This document shows, one piece after another, positions 1 through 9,840 of a stretch of 64,000 nucleotides of DNA. The stretch spans positions 7,754 to 71,753 of the forward strand of contig CALPYF020000022.1 in the NCBI GenBank assembly GCA_943327755.2. Direction: 5' to 3'. The position numbers and the translations under genes are program-made. Origin of the DNA: Deinococcus hopiensis KR-140. GTDB lineage: Bacteria; Deinococcota; Deinococci; Deinococcales; Deinococcaceae. The notes below the pieces were generated by a model that saw only the letters and a program-made list of their open reading frames with translations, was not told the DNA's origin and made no database searches. The stretch's first letter is position 1. The number at the start of each line of letters is the position of its first letter.

Positions 1-96
1 GCCCTGCGCCTGCTGATCGAGGCCAGTCCCTACCCCGGTCCGCTGATCGACGCGCAGGACCAGCACGGCAACGAAGTCCACATCAGCCTCCTGTGA
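1..96 (+). CDS. C-terminal end of an unidentified protein (partial)
   Basis: An open frame runs in from the left edge and stops at a TGA at 94-96, giving 31 residues (begins ALRLLIEASPYPGP, ends HISLL). Codon use is GC-rich like the neighbours, and a strong terminator hairpin follows directly, so this is very likely the 3' end of a real gene. The fragment is too short to identify a family. Confidence 0.6.
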   Translation, partial: ALRLLIEASPYPGPLIDAQDQHGNEVHISLL

Positions 97-108
97 CCGT
101 ATCACCCC

Positions 109-140
109 ACGCCGCCCCCGGACATCTGCGGGGGCGGCGT
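109..140 (+). terminator. Hairpin terminator after the partial gene
   Basis: A perfect 12-bp inverted repeat (arms 109-120 and 129-140) with an 8-nt loop lies 12 nt after the stop codon at 96. It is GC-rich with no real T tract. Confidence 0.6.
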
Positions 141-335
141 CCTGCTGCCGGGACAGGGTGGGGGAGAAGCCCGACGGAGTTCAGGTGCTGGCGCGAGCTT
201 GCAGGTTCCCCGGTGTCCCCCTCGCCTTCCCGCTCACTCTGTCGCATCGGGAGAGGGCGTGAGCGTCCCGCGTAATGCACCTCCACAGATTCAGGTCGTC
301 GGGCGACCGCTGTCGCAAGTTCGGTCGAGGCCATG
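141..335. other. Intergenic stretch, no gene seen
   Basis: There is no credible coding frame here. The only structure noticed is a short CGCTCAC / GTGAGCG inverted repeat at about 230-264. It separates the partial gene from the ftsH terminator. Confidence 0.4.
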
Positions 336-366
336 AAAAACCGCCCCCGATGGTCTGGGGGCGGTT
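336..366 (-). terminator. ftsH intrinsic terminator
   Basis: Read on the minus strand, a 10-bp stem (AACCGCCCCC pairing with GGGGGCGGTT, 339-366) is followed by a run of five T (positions 340-336). It lies 20 nt after the ftsH stop codon, a typical Rho-independent terminator. Confidence 0.85.
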
Positions 367-386
367 CGTGGCGTGAGGCTGTGGGT

Positions 387-2252
387 TCAGGCGGTCGTCT
401 GCGGCATGGGCTGGGCCTGTCCGCCCACGCGGCTGACCGCTTCGCGCACGACGTCCCCGGTGATGAGTTCCTGCGTCAGCAGGGCGTCGGCGACCTCGTG
501 CATGGCCTGCTGGTACTCGGTGACGAGTTCACGGGCGCGTTCGAACGCGCGGGTCAGGATGCGCTTGACGTCCTCGTCGACCAGCTGGCTGGTGTGCTCG
601 CTGAACGCCTTGGGTTTGGCCATGTCCTCGCCCAGGAACACGGGGCCCGAATCGGTGGTGAGGGCCATGTTCTTGAAGTTGTCGCCCATGCCCCACTCGA
701 GGACCATCTTGCGGGCGATGTTCGTGGCCTTGCGGAAGTCGTCCGCGGCGCCGCTGGTGACGCTGCCCATGAAGACTTCCTCGGCGGCGCGGCCGCCCAG
801 CGCGACGATCAGCTGGTTCTCCAGGCGTTCCTTGCTCATGAGGACCTGCTCTTCGGGCAGGTAGAACGCGGCGCCCAGCGCGCGGCCGCGCGGGATGATG
901 CTGACCTTCTGGAGCTTGTCGCTGCCGGGGATGACGGCGGCGGTGACGGCGTGCCCGGCCTCGTGGTACGCGATGGCCTTCTTCTCCTGGTCGCTGATCG
1001 TCAGGCTGCCGTTCTCCAGGCCTAGGGTGATCTTGTCCAGCGCGCGGTAGAAGTCGCTCATGTCGATCTGGGTCTTGCCGACGCGGGCGGCTTCCAGCGC
1101 GGCCTCGTTCGTGACGTTCTTCAGGTCGGCGCCGCTGAAGTACGGCGTGCTCTTGGCGATCTCGGGCACGTCCACGCCGGTGGCCATGGGCTTGTTGCGC
1201 AGGTGCACCTTCAGGATCGCCTCGCGTTCCTTGAGGTTCGGCAGGTCGATGGTGACCTGACGGTCGAAGCGGCCGGGGCGCAGCAGGGCCGGGTCGAGCA
1301 CGTCGGGGCGGTTGGTGGCGCCCAGCACGATGACGCTGCTGCTCTTGTCGAAGCCGTCCATTTCCGACAGGATCTGGTTGAGGGTCTGTTCGCGCTCGTC
1401 GTGCCCGCCGCCGATGCCCGCACCACGCTTGCGGCCGATGGAGTCGATCTCGTCGATGAACATGATGGCGGGCGCGCTCTTGCGGGCGTCCTCGAACAGC
1501 GTGCGGACGCGGCTGGCGCCCACGCCGACGAACATCTCCATGAACTCGGAGGCGCTCACGCTGAAGAAGGGCACGTCGGCTTCACCGGCGATCGCGCGGG
1601 CCAGCAGCGTCTTGCCCGTTCCGGGAGGGCCGACGAGCAGCACGCCCTTAGGGATTTCCGCACCGATCTGGTGGTACTTGCCGGGGTTCTTCAGGAAGTC
1701 CACGACCTCCACGAGTTCCCGCTTGGCCTCCTCGTGCCCGGCCACGTCGGTGAACTTGGTGGGCACGCGGTTTTCCTTGCCGTACTTCTTGGCCTTGCTC
1801 TGCCCGAACTGCATGACGCCGCTCTGGCCGCCCTGGGCGCGCATGAAGAAGAAGTACATCATGCCGAACAGCAGGATGATGGGCAGGAAGTTCAGCAGGA
1901 TCCCCAGCCACTGGCTGGGCTGCTCGAAGCGCAGGTCCACGTTCTGCTGCTGCATCAGCGGGATCAGGTTGCCGTCGGGCGTGGCGACGCTGCCGGGCAG
2001 GCGCACGCTGAAGTCCTTGATGTCGCGCTTCTGCGGGCCGCCGGCGGTGTTGACCTCGACGGAGGTGGGCTGCTTGAGGGTCACGTTCGCGTTGTTCTCG
2101 CGGACGATGACGCGCTCGACCTGCCCGCCTTCCAGCAGGGACTTGAATTGGGTGTAGTTCACGCTGGAACGCCCGCTCAGGGGAGCCTGCGAGAACATCA
2201 GGAACAGGGCCAGGACGAACAGGACGATCAGCCAGGGATTGAGCCGTTTCAA
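387..2252 (-). CDS. ftsH: ATP-dependent zinc metalloprotease FtsH
   Basis: Membrane-anchored AAA+ protease of 621 residues that degrades damaged or regulatory membrane and cytosolic proteins. TM1 is at about 5-22, the periplasmic FtsH_ext domain at 30-115 and TM2 at 116-136. The AAA module carries Walker A GPPGTGKT (208-215), Walker B FIDEID (265-270) and the second region of homology with RPGRFDR (about 325-331). The zinc site HEAGH is at 430-434. The start is taken as TTG at 2252 because a GGAGG sits 8 nt upstream and KRLNPWL follows directly. A longer frame opens at 2363, but its extra residues are low-complexity and unlike any FtsH N-terminus. The upstream neighbour is an ectodomain-only paralogue. 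Confidence 0.95.
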   Translation of the reverse strand: MKRLNPWLIVLFVLALFLMFSQAPLSGRSSVNYTQFKSLLEGGQVERVIVRENNANVTLKQPTSVEVNTAGGPQKRDIKDFSVRLPGSVATPDGNLIPLMQQQNVDLRFEQPSQWLGILLNFLPIILLFGMMYFFFMRAQGGQSGVMQFGQSKAKKYGKENRVPTKFTDVAGHEEAKRELVEVVDFLKNPGKYHQIGAEIPKGVLLVGPPGTGKTLLARAIAGEADVPFFSVSASEFMEMFVGVGASRVRTLFEDARKSAPAIMFIDEIDSIGRKRGAGIGGGHDEREQTLNQILSEMDGFDKSSSVIVLGATNRPDVLDPALLRPGRFDRQVTIDLPNLKEREAILKVHLRNKPMATGVDVPEIAKSTPYFSGADLKNVTNEAALEAARVGKTQIDMSDFYRALDKITLGLENGSLTISDQEKKAIAYHEAGHAVTAAVIPGSDKLQKVSIIPRGRALGAAFYLPEEQVLMSKERLENQLIVALGGRAAEEVFMGSVTSGAADDFRKATNIARKMVLEWGMGDNFKNMALTTDSGPVFLGEDMAKPKAFSEHTSQLVDEDVKRILTRAFERARELVTEYQQAMHEVADALLTQELITGDVVREAVSRVGGQAQPMPQTTA

Positions 2253-2372
2253 GAACAGGTCCTCCGGAGGGAGAGAAGAGGGTGAATGGGGCGAGGTGGG
2301 GGGCAGGCCCCCGCTGAAGTTGAGTCTACCAGACTCAAGGTGTATGAAATTGTCCCGCCTCACACCTGTGCT

Positions 2373-2864
2373 TTAGGGATTGGCAACCTTCACGCGCCGC
2401 GCCGCCCACCACCCCAGCCCCACCAGCAGGGCCGCCACCGCGCCCGCCCAGCCCACCAGCAGCAGCACCGGCAGGACATTCAGCAGAATCCCCAGCCACT
2501 GGCTGGGCTGCTTGACGCGCAGGTCCACGCGCTGCTGCTGAATGAGGGCCATCAGATGGGTGTCCGACGTGATCACCTCACCCGGCACGCGCACCCGCAC
2601 CTGCCGCGCGTCACGCGTCACCGGGCCGCCCGGCGTCAGCACGCGTACGGGCAAACCCTGGTTCAGCCTCACGGTCGCCGTCTCACCCTGCACGACCACC
2701 CGCGCCACCTGCCCGGCCTTCATCAGCGACCGGAACTCCGTGTACGGCACGACCTGCGCCCGCGCGCCCGACCACCACGTCAGGCCCCACACGCCCAGCG
2801 CCGCCAGCAGCGCCAGCGTCAGCACGCCGCCCGCCACGGTCCCCCACGCTCCACGTCGTCTCAT
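2373..2864 (-). CDS. FtsH ectodomain-only paralogue (two TM, no AAA or protease)
   Basis: 163 residues with TM1 at about 10-31, a periplasmic domain at about 35-120 and TM2 at about 121-148, then a basic tail. It aligns with the first ~140 residues of the neighbouring FtsH. Shared features include PYTEFRSLMKAGQVARVVV versus NYTQFKSLLEGGQVERVIV, and QPSQWLGILLN directly before TM2. Nothing corresponds to the ATPase or zinc protease. It lies 120 bp upstream of ftsH on the same strand, so the two may be co-transcribed. It is most simply an incomplete tandem duplication kept as a separate protein, possibly one that joins or competes in the FtsH hexamer (inference). The ATG at 2864 is chosen because the hydrophobic segment starts shortly after it; the frame opens at 2900. 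Confidence 0.75.
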   Translation of the reverse strand: MRRRGAWGTVAGGVLTLALLAALGVWGLTWWSGARAQVVPYTEFRSLMKAGQVARVVVQGETATVRLNQGLPVRVLTPGGPVTRDARQVRVRVPGEVITSDTHLMALIQQQRVDLRVKQPSQWLGILLNVLPVLLLVGWAGAVAALLVGLGWWAARRVKVANP

Positions 2865-2959
2865 TCCCCCATGACACCCCGGCCCCCGCGCGGCATGCAA
2901 GCGACCAAAGGTGCAGGCAGTCCGCCCCCGTGGGCGCGCGTGCCGTATCCTGACGGGGA

Positions 2960-4384
2960 ATGATTGACGTGGCCACCACCTGGCAGCAAGTGTGCGAGGC
3001 GCTCGCCGGCGGCGACTACGAGCAGGCCTTCGGCGTGCTGGACGCCGCCATGCGCGAAGCCCACCGCCCCGAACGCGCCCGCCTGACCCTCCTGCTCGGC
3101 AGCCTGCACGCCCTGTACGGCGACGCCGCCACCACCGACCTGGGCGCGGCGCTGCGCGAGGCCCGCACCATCGACCCCAGCCTGCGCGAGGACCCGCTGT
3201 ACCAGGCGCTCATGGCGGAACTCGACGCCCGTACCCGCGGCCCCGACGCCGCCCCGCCCAGCGCCGCCGTCCGCGAGGCCGCCGATCCGCTGGCCCGCTT
3301 CCACGCGCTGTGCGCCCTGGTCCTGATGGACGAGGGGCAGGCCGCACTGGACATCCACCTCCCGGCGTCCGACCTGCCCGTGCACCTGCGCTGGCGCCTG
3401 CGCTCCTGGGAGGCCGAGGCGAACGAGGGCCTGGGGCAGACCGCCGACGCCGCGAACCTGTACGGCGAGGCCGCGCACCTCGCGCAGGGCCTGAACCGCG
3501 CCGTGATGCTCCAGGAGCAGGCGGCGCTGCAACTGCAACTGGGGCAGCCCGAGGCCGCGAAGCACACCCTGGATCAGGCGCGCCTGCTGTACCCCACGCG
3601 CCCCGGCCCGCACGACGCCGAGGACGCCGGGCTGAACCTCGCCACGTGGCACTACCTGCGCGCGCAGGCGCTGCTGAACCTGGGCCAGCCGGACGCCGCG
3701 CACGACATGATCCGCGAGGCCGCCCGCCTGGAAGCGCAGCACGGCGACCCCAGCTACGGCGTCGCGCTGGTGCGCGGGCAGGTCCTGACCCACCTGGGCC
3801 GCCAGCAGGACGCCCTGAACGCCTTCGAGGACGCCCTGAAGCTCGCCACGGACGCCGACCGGCCCTACGCCAACCACGAACTGGGCGTCGCCCTGCTTGA
3901 TCTGGACCGCCCCGTGGACGCCCGCGAGAAACTGGAGGCCGTGCTGGCCGACCCCGAGTACCCGTACCAGCCGGAGGTCCTGGCCGACATCGCCGAGTGC
4001 GACTACCGCCTGGGCCGCCTGCAGGAGGCGCAACTGGAGGCCGAGCAGGCCCTCGCGCAGGGCGCCGTGATTCCCGCCAGCCTCGTGCTGGGGAGCGTCG
4101 CGCTGGACTACTTCCAGCTGGACGAGGCGCTCGAACACTACGACCGCGTCCTGCGCGAGGCCGCCCCCGAGAGCCGCGACTGGGTCACCGCGCACCAGAT
4201 GGCCGCCGACGTCATGGCCCAGCAGGGCTTCCCCGACCCGGCCGCTGCGTACGCGCACGCGCAGCAGGCGCTGGCCCACACGCCCGACAGCGACGACTGG
4301 CACGTGACCCTGCAGGAGCACCTGCGCAAGGCGGAGGCGCTGCTGTCCCAGCAGGGCGGCACCGGCGGCCGCATGCTGAACTAA
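2960..4384 (+). CDS. Tetratricopeptide-repeat protein
   Basis: 474 residues, almost entirely helical repeats of TPR type. Recurrent features are paired Ala/Leu-rich helices with G/A at small positions and A-x-x-x-F/Y-x-x-A-L segments, for example around 280-300 and 370-400. There is no signal peptide, TM segment or catalytic motif, so it is probably a cytoplasmic scaffold. The ATG at 2960 is supported by a TATCCT -10 box at 2946-2951 placed 8 nt before it, which suggests a leaderless transcript. Its partner is unknown. It is divergent from the ftsH pair. Confidence 0.8.
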   Translation: MIDVATTWQQVCEALAGGDYEQAFGVLDAAMREAHRPERARLTLLLGSLHALYGDAATTDLGAALREARTIDPSLREDPLYQALMAELDARTRGPDAAPPSAAVREAADPLARFHALCALVLMDEGQAALDIHLPASDLPVHLRWRLRSWEAEANEGLGQTADAANLYGEAAHLAQGLNRAVMLQEQAALQLQLGQPEAAKHTLDQARLLYPTRPGPHDAEDAGLNLATWHYLRAQALLNLGQPDAAHDMIREAARLEAQHGDPSYGVALVRGQVLTHLGRQQDALNAFEDALKLATDADRPYANHELGVALLDLDRPVDAREKLEAVLADPEYPYQPEVLADIAECDYRLGRLQEAQLEAEQALAQGAVIPASLVLGSVALDYFQLDEALEHYDRVLREAAPESRDWVTAHQMAADVMAQQGFPDPAAAYAHAQQALAHTPDSDDWHVTLQEHLRKAEALLSQQGGTGGRMLN

Positions 4385-4391
4385 ATACTGC

Positions 4392-4413
4392 GGTGGCCTG
4401 GCCCGAGGCCACC
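4392..4413 (+). terminator. Hairpin after the TPR gene
   Basis: An 8-bp perfect stem (GGTGGCCT / AGGCCACC) with a 6-nt loop begins 8 nt after the TPR stop codon. The T tract is poor, so it may be a terminator or only an mRNA end structure. Confidence 0.45.
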
Positions 4414-4521
4414 CGAGCGGACTTATTAAGCTGTGAAACAGAGCGAGATGCAGCAGAGGCGCGCGGCGGGAGATGGACTGGGGGGCCGGTGCGGTGCCGG
4501 ACGCCCAGGGAACCGGACGCC

Positions 4522-5691
4522 GTGCGCCCCGTGACTCGCGCCGAGCCCAGTCTGCGGGGGGCGCTCCTGGACATGCTGCGCCTGTCGCTGGGGGGCGCGA
4601 TCGCGCTGGGGTTCGCGCGGTTCGCGTACGCGCTGCTGCTGCCGACCATGCGCGAGGATCTGGGCTGGAGCTTCACGCTGTCCGGCGCGATGAACGCCGC
4701 GAACGCCCTGGGGTACCTGCTGGGCGCGCTGATCGCCGCGCCCCTGATCCGCCGCGCCGGGCTGGGGCGTGTGTTCTCGGTGGCGATGCTCCTGACGGCG
4801 TTGACGCTGCTGGCCTGCGCCGCGACCGGCCTGAGCGTGCCGCTGCTGACGCTGCGCTTCCTGTCCGGGGTGGGGGGCGCGCTGGTGTTCGTCAGTGGTG
4901 GCGGGCTGGCGGCGCTCGCCACGCGCGCGTACCCGGAGCGCAGCCCGCTGCTGCTGGGCGTGTTCTACGGCGGGGCCGGAATCGGGATGCTGCTGTCCGC
5001 CGCGCTGCTGGCGCACGGGTGGCGGGGCGCATGGCTGGCGCTGGGTTTCGCCGCGCTGGCCTGCATCCCGCTGAGCGCCCCCGCGCTGCGACGCCTGCCC
5101 ACCCAGGCGGCCAGTGCCCCCGCCCGCACCCCCGCCGTGTCGCTGCGGCCGCTGGCATGGACGCTCGCCGCGTACACCTGCTTCGGCATCGGGTACATCG
5201 CGTACATGACGTTCATCGTGGCGTTCCTGAAGGGGGCGGGCGCGCAGGCGTGGATCACGCCGTTCTGGGCGCTGCTGGGCCTCAGCGTCGTCCTGCACCC
5301 CTTCGTGTGGGCGCCCGTCACTGCCCGCCTGCGCGGCGCGCGCGCCATGACCGCGCAGATGCTCACGCTGGCGGCCGGGGCCGCCCTGCCCCTGCTGGGC
5401 ACCACTCCCCCCGCGCTGCTGCTGTCCGGCGCGCTGTTCGGTGGGAGTTTCCTGGCGGTCGTGGCGTTCACCACCCTGATCACCCGCCACACCCTGCCCG
5501 AGCACGCCTGGGCGCGCGGCATCGCGGCGTTCACGGTGCTGTTCGCCGCCGGGCAGGTCGCCGGGCCGCTCCTGACCGGCCTGCTCGCCGACCGCGCGGG
5601 CGGCCTGCGCCTGGGCCTGGGCGTCAGCGCGGCCGTGCTGCTGCTCGGCGCGGCCCTCGCATGGGGGCAGGGGAGCGGACGGGCAGCCTGA
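4522..5691 (+). CDS. MFS transporter, YbfB/YjiJ-like
   Basis: About 389 residues with twelve predicted hydrophobic segments. The N-terminus (GFARFAYALLLPTMREDLGW, then NAANALGYLLGA) matches the YbfB/YjiJ branch of the major facilitator superfamily, whose substrate is unknown. The start is uncertain: GTG codons at 4522 and 4531 and an ATG at 4573 are in frame, and none has a convincing ribosome site. I take the first, since upstream residues are not conserved-looking. It ends 22 bp before a convergent acetyltransferase gene. Confidence 0.8.
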   Translation: MRPVTRAEPSLRGALLDMLRLSLGGAIALGFARFAYALLLPTMREDLGWSFTLSGAMNAANALGYLLGALIAAPLIRRAGLGRVFSVAMLLTALTLLACAATGLSVPLLTLRFLSGVGGALVFVSGGGLAALATRAYPERSPLLLGVFYGGAGIGMLLSAALLAHGWRGAWLALGFAALACIPLSAPALRRLPTQAASAPARTPAVSLRPLAWTLAAYTCFGIGYIAYMTFIVAFLKGAGAQAWITPFWALLGLSVVLHPFVWAPVTARLRGARAMTAQMLTLAAGAALPLLGTTPPALLLSGALFGGSFLAVVAFTTLITRHTLPEHAWARGIAAFTVLFAAGQVAGPLLTGLLADRAGGLRLGLGVSAAVLLLGAALAWGQGSGRAA

Positions 5692-5713
5692 ACCGCCCGC
5701 CCGGAACCCGCCC

Positions 5714-6640
5714 TTACAGGTCCTTTTCCCAGGTGATCCACATGCGTTCCACGCGGTAGCCCAGGCGGGTGTTCACGCGCAGCATGGGGAGGTTCAGGAC
5801 GGTGCCGCCCGTCCCGGCGTGCGTGTGCCCGGCCCCCTGCGCCCAGGTGAGCGCGTGGGCTTTCAGGGTGGTCATGACGCCCCGGCGGCGGTGGTCGGGG
5901 TGGGTGACGCTACCCTCGCTGTCCACTTCCTTGCCGCGTGGGGTGAGGCGGGTCAGGGCGACGATCTGCCCGCGCCAGCGCGTGACGAACGCGGCCTCCT
6001 CCCGCCGGATGACGTCGCGCAGGCCGTCCCGTGTGAGGGGATCGGGGGTGGTCGTGGGATTGCGCGGCTGGTCGCGCACGCCGGTCCGGTGCAGGGCATA
6101 GAGGGTGTCCCAGTCGGCTTCCGGGGCGTCCGGGCTAAGGCGTTCGGGTTCGTACCCGGCCAGGAACAGCCGCTCCTGCACCGGCTCGAAGGGCGTGGGG
6201 TCGAAGGTGGTCAGGTCGAGGTGCGCGCCCCACGACTGCCACGCGTTCCGGAAACCTGCCGCCGCGAAGAAGGTCATCGTTTCGGTGAAGTCCTCGCGGG
6301 TGACGCCCAGCACGCGTCGGAACCCGCCCGGCGCCTCGGCCAGCTGGGCCAGCAGCAGCGGCGTGAAGGACGCCCCGTCCCCGGCGACGTCCAGCCGCAG
6401 CGCGTCCGGTACGCCTTCCCCAAACGGCGCGAGGCGCGCGGTGGCGACCACCACGCCGCCCTGCTCGGCGACGAGGCGGGTGGGGCGGGTGCCGGGCTGC
6501 GCCTCCCGGAAGTGTTCTGGGACGTACGTCCAGTGGCCGCGCACGCCCTCCGTGACGAGGCGGGCGACCGCTGAGGCGTCGGCGGCACGGAACGGGCGGA
6601 GGGTGGGCAGGTGGTCGGTGCGGTGCGGCGCGTGGGTCAT
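5714..6640 (-). CDS. GNAT-family N-acetyltransferase (double-domain)
   Basis: About 308 residues from the ATG at 6640. The length and layout suggest two GNAT folds in tandem. The first half (about 12-145) is degenerate. The second (about 160-308) keeps the acetyl-CoA motif HPDHRRRGVMTTL (247-259) and the terminal strand LNLPMLRVNTRLGYR. The substrate is not predictable. Earlier in-frame ATGs at 6694 and 6736 exist, but the residues they add look unlike a GNAT N-terminus. Confidence 0.75.
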   Translation of the reverse strand: MTHAPHRTDHLPTLRPFRAADASAVARLVTEGVRGHWTYVPEHFREAQPGTRPTRLVAEQGGVVVATARLAPFGEGVPDALRLDVAGDGASFTPLLLAQLAEAPGGFRRVLGVTREDFTETMTFFAAAGFRNAWQSWGAHLDLTTFDPTPFEPVQERLFLAGYEPERLSPDAPEADWDTLYALHRTGVRDQPRNPTTTPDPLTRDGLRDVIRREEAAFVTRWRGQIVALTRLTPRGKEVDSEGSVTHPDHRRRGVMTTLKAHALTWAQGAGHTHAGTGGTVLNLPMLRVNTRLGYRVERMWITWEKDL

Positions 6641-6765
6641 GCGTTCACTGTGCGCTGCCGTGTGGGCGCGGCGCGAATCGGGCAGGTACGCCATCTGGCC
6701 TACCTTGAATAAAGGCGGCCTCAAGGGCTGCTGCATGTTGACTCAGTGGATATTCACGGAAGGGC

Positions 6766-6794
6766 TTGCATCTATTCTGTCTCTGGCGTATTCT
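6766..6794 (+). promoter_or_regulatory. Sigma-70-type promoter ahead of the tkt leader
   Basis: TTGCAT (6766-6771), a 17-bp spacer, then TATTCT (6789-6794). Transcription would start near 6801, giving a leader of about 200 nt before tkt. Confidence 0.5.
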
Positions 6795-6806
6795 GTCTGT
6801 ACCGGA

Positions 6807-6899
6807 ATGGAGGCGCCGATGGTGCGCCTGCTCCCCAGGACGGACGGCTCTGAATCAGCACGATCCCCGCTCCCGCGTCGTCGGGAGCGCTTCTTCTAG
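6807..6899 (+). other. Possible leader peptide ORF, 30 codons
   Basis: ATG at 6807 to TAG at 6897 encodes a 30-residue Arg-rich peptide ending PLPRRRERFF. It starts about 6 nt after the predicted transcription start, and its last codons lie inside the hairpin at 6868-6889. This is the geometry of a translated leader that could affect attenuation. No homologue is known to me, and it may be chance. Confidence 0.25.
6868..6889 (+). terminator. Possible attenuator hairpin in the tkt leader
   Basis: A perfect 8-bp stem (CGCTCCCG / CGGGAGCG) with a 6-nt loop, followed by the pyrimidine-rich run CTTCTTCT. A smaller hairpin (AGGCGC / GCGCCT) precedes it at about 6811-6829. The position inside the leader suggests partial termination, but the U tract is interrupted. 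Confidence 0.4.
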
Positions 6900-6959
6900 C
6901 CTGTGGCCTCGGGCCGGTCGTGAGAGCGCTTCACCCGAGCGTCTAGAAAGCGCCAAAAA

Positions 6960-6974
6960 GTGTACACGGTACAC
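6960..6974 (+). promoter_or_regulatory. Palindromic operator candidate upstream of tkt
   Basis: GTGTAC-ACG-GTACAC is a perfect inverted repeat with 6-bp arms, centred 36 bp before the tkt start and 15 bp upstream of a TAGGAT box at 6990-6995. The latter is suitably placed for a second, leaderless tkt promoter. A repressor or activator site is plausible. Confidence 0.4.
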
Positions 6975-7002
6975 ATACTCTTCTCGGGGTAGGATGAACG
7001 GC

Positions 7003-8970
<1,968 letters not shown>

Positions 8971-8981
8971 GGAACGCCATA

Positions 8982-9035
8982 AGCAGGAGGCGGGACGCGT
9001 GGGGCAGACCCCCGGCGCGTCCCGCCTTTCCTGCT
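8982..9035. terminator. Bidirectional terminator between tkt and queC
   Basis: A long, nearly perfect hairpin with arms 8982-8999 and 9016-9035. The core is GGCGGGACGCG pairing with CGCGTCCCGCC, and it includes outer AGCAGG / CCTGCT pairing. It sits between the two convergent stop codons and can serve both strands. Confidence 0.8.
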
Positions 9036-9039
9036 GTGC

Positions 9040-9732
9040 TTACAGCTGGGCCTGCGCGTACCGGGTGGCCAGATCCGGGCGGCCCGCCTCGATCAGCGCC
9101 TTATCCCGGATGCGGCACGAGTCGCACACCCCGCACGGCTCCTCGCCGCCCTGGTAGCAGCTCCAGGTCACGTCGATCGGCACGCCCACCGCGAGTGCCT
9201 CGCGCACGATGTCCGCCTTCGTCAGCTCTGCCAGCGGCGCCGTCAGCACCGCCCCGCGCCCCTCCAGCGCCGCCTTCGTCGCCAGGTCCGCCAGCGTCTG
9301 GTACGCCGCAAGGTACTCCGGGCGGCAGTCCGGGTACCCGCTGTAATCCACCGCGTTGATCCCTAGGAACACCCGCTCCGCGTCGATCGCCTCGGCCAAA
9401 CTCAGCCCCACGGCAATAAAGACCGTGTTCCGCCCCGGCACGTACGTCGGCGGGATCACGCCATCTTCCGTGCCGTCCGTCGGCACCACCATCGACTCGT
9501 CCGTCAGGGCACTCCCCCCGAATGACCCGATATTGATGTCGATCACCCGGTGCGCGGCCCCGAAATGCGCCGCGACCGTCGCCGCGCGTTCCAGTTCCAC
9601 CGTGTGCCGCTGCCCGTACCGGAACGACAGCGCCGTGCACGCGTACCCGTCACGGGTCGCCATGCCCAGCACCGTGCTCGAATCCAGCCCGCCCGACAGC
9701 AGCACCACCGCGCGCTTCATGTCTTCCGTCAT
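9040..9732 (-). CDS. queC: 7-cyano-7-deazaguanine synthase QueC
   Basis: 230 residues. It converts 7-carboxy-7-deazaguanine (CDG) to preQ0 with ATP and ammonia in queuosine precursor synthesis. The PP-loop SGGLDSS is at 13-19, and the C-terminal zinc site CYQGGEEPCGVCDSC is intact. The ATG at 9732 has GGAGGT 5 nt upstream. It is the last gene of the que cluster, separated from queE by 108 bp that hold a dispersed-type hairpin, so its expression could differ from the upstream genes. Confidence 0.95.
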   Translation of the reverse strand: MTEDMKRAVVLLSGGLDSSTVLGMATRDGYACTALSFRYGQRHTVELERAATVAAHFGAAHRVIDINIGSFGGSALTDESMVVPTDGTEDGVIPPTYVPGRNTVFIAVGLSLAEAIDAERVFLGINAVDYSGYPDCRPEYLAAYQTLADLATKAALEGRGAVLTAPLAELTKADIVREALAVGVPIDVTWSCYQGGEEPCGVCDSCRIRDKALIEAGRPDLATRYAQAQL

Positions 9733-9764
9733 ACTCCACCTCCGAAAAAGAACCCCTCACCCCA

Positions 9765-9785
9765 CCCTCTCCCCACGGGAGAGGG
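9765..9785. repeat. GGGAGAGGG palindromic repeat between queE and queC
   Basis: CCCTCTCCC-CAC-GGGAGAGGG is a perfect 9-bp stem set in CCTCACCCCACCCTCTCCCC. This resembles the short intergenic repeat type widespread in GC-rich genomes. It lies in the que mRNA between queE and queC and could terminate or stabilise the upstream transcript. Confidence 0.5.
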
Positions 9786-9840
9786 CTTCAGAACCCCGCT
9801 GCCGGGTATGGATTGCAGTTCCTACATCCCACAGCCCGTC

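Noticed and set aside
1203..2285. Long plus-strand frame opposite ftsH
   Set aside because: It is antisense to conserved FtsH codons, its composition is that of a GC-skew shadow frame (His/Val/Gln/Leu-rich), and it has no ribosome site.
2253..2363. N-terminal extension of FtsH from 2363
   Set aside because: The extra 37 residues are Pro/Ser-rich and precede a strong ribosome site followed by TTG at 2252, where FtsH homology begins.
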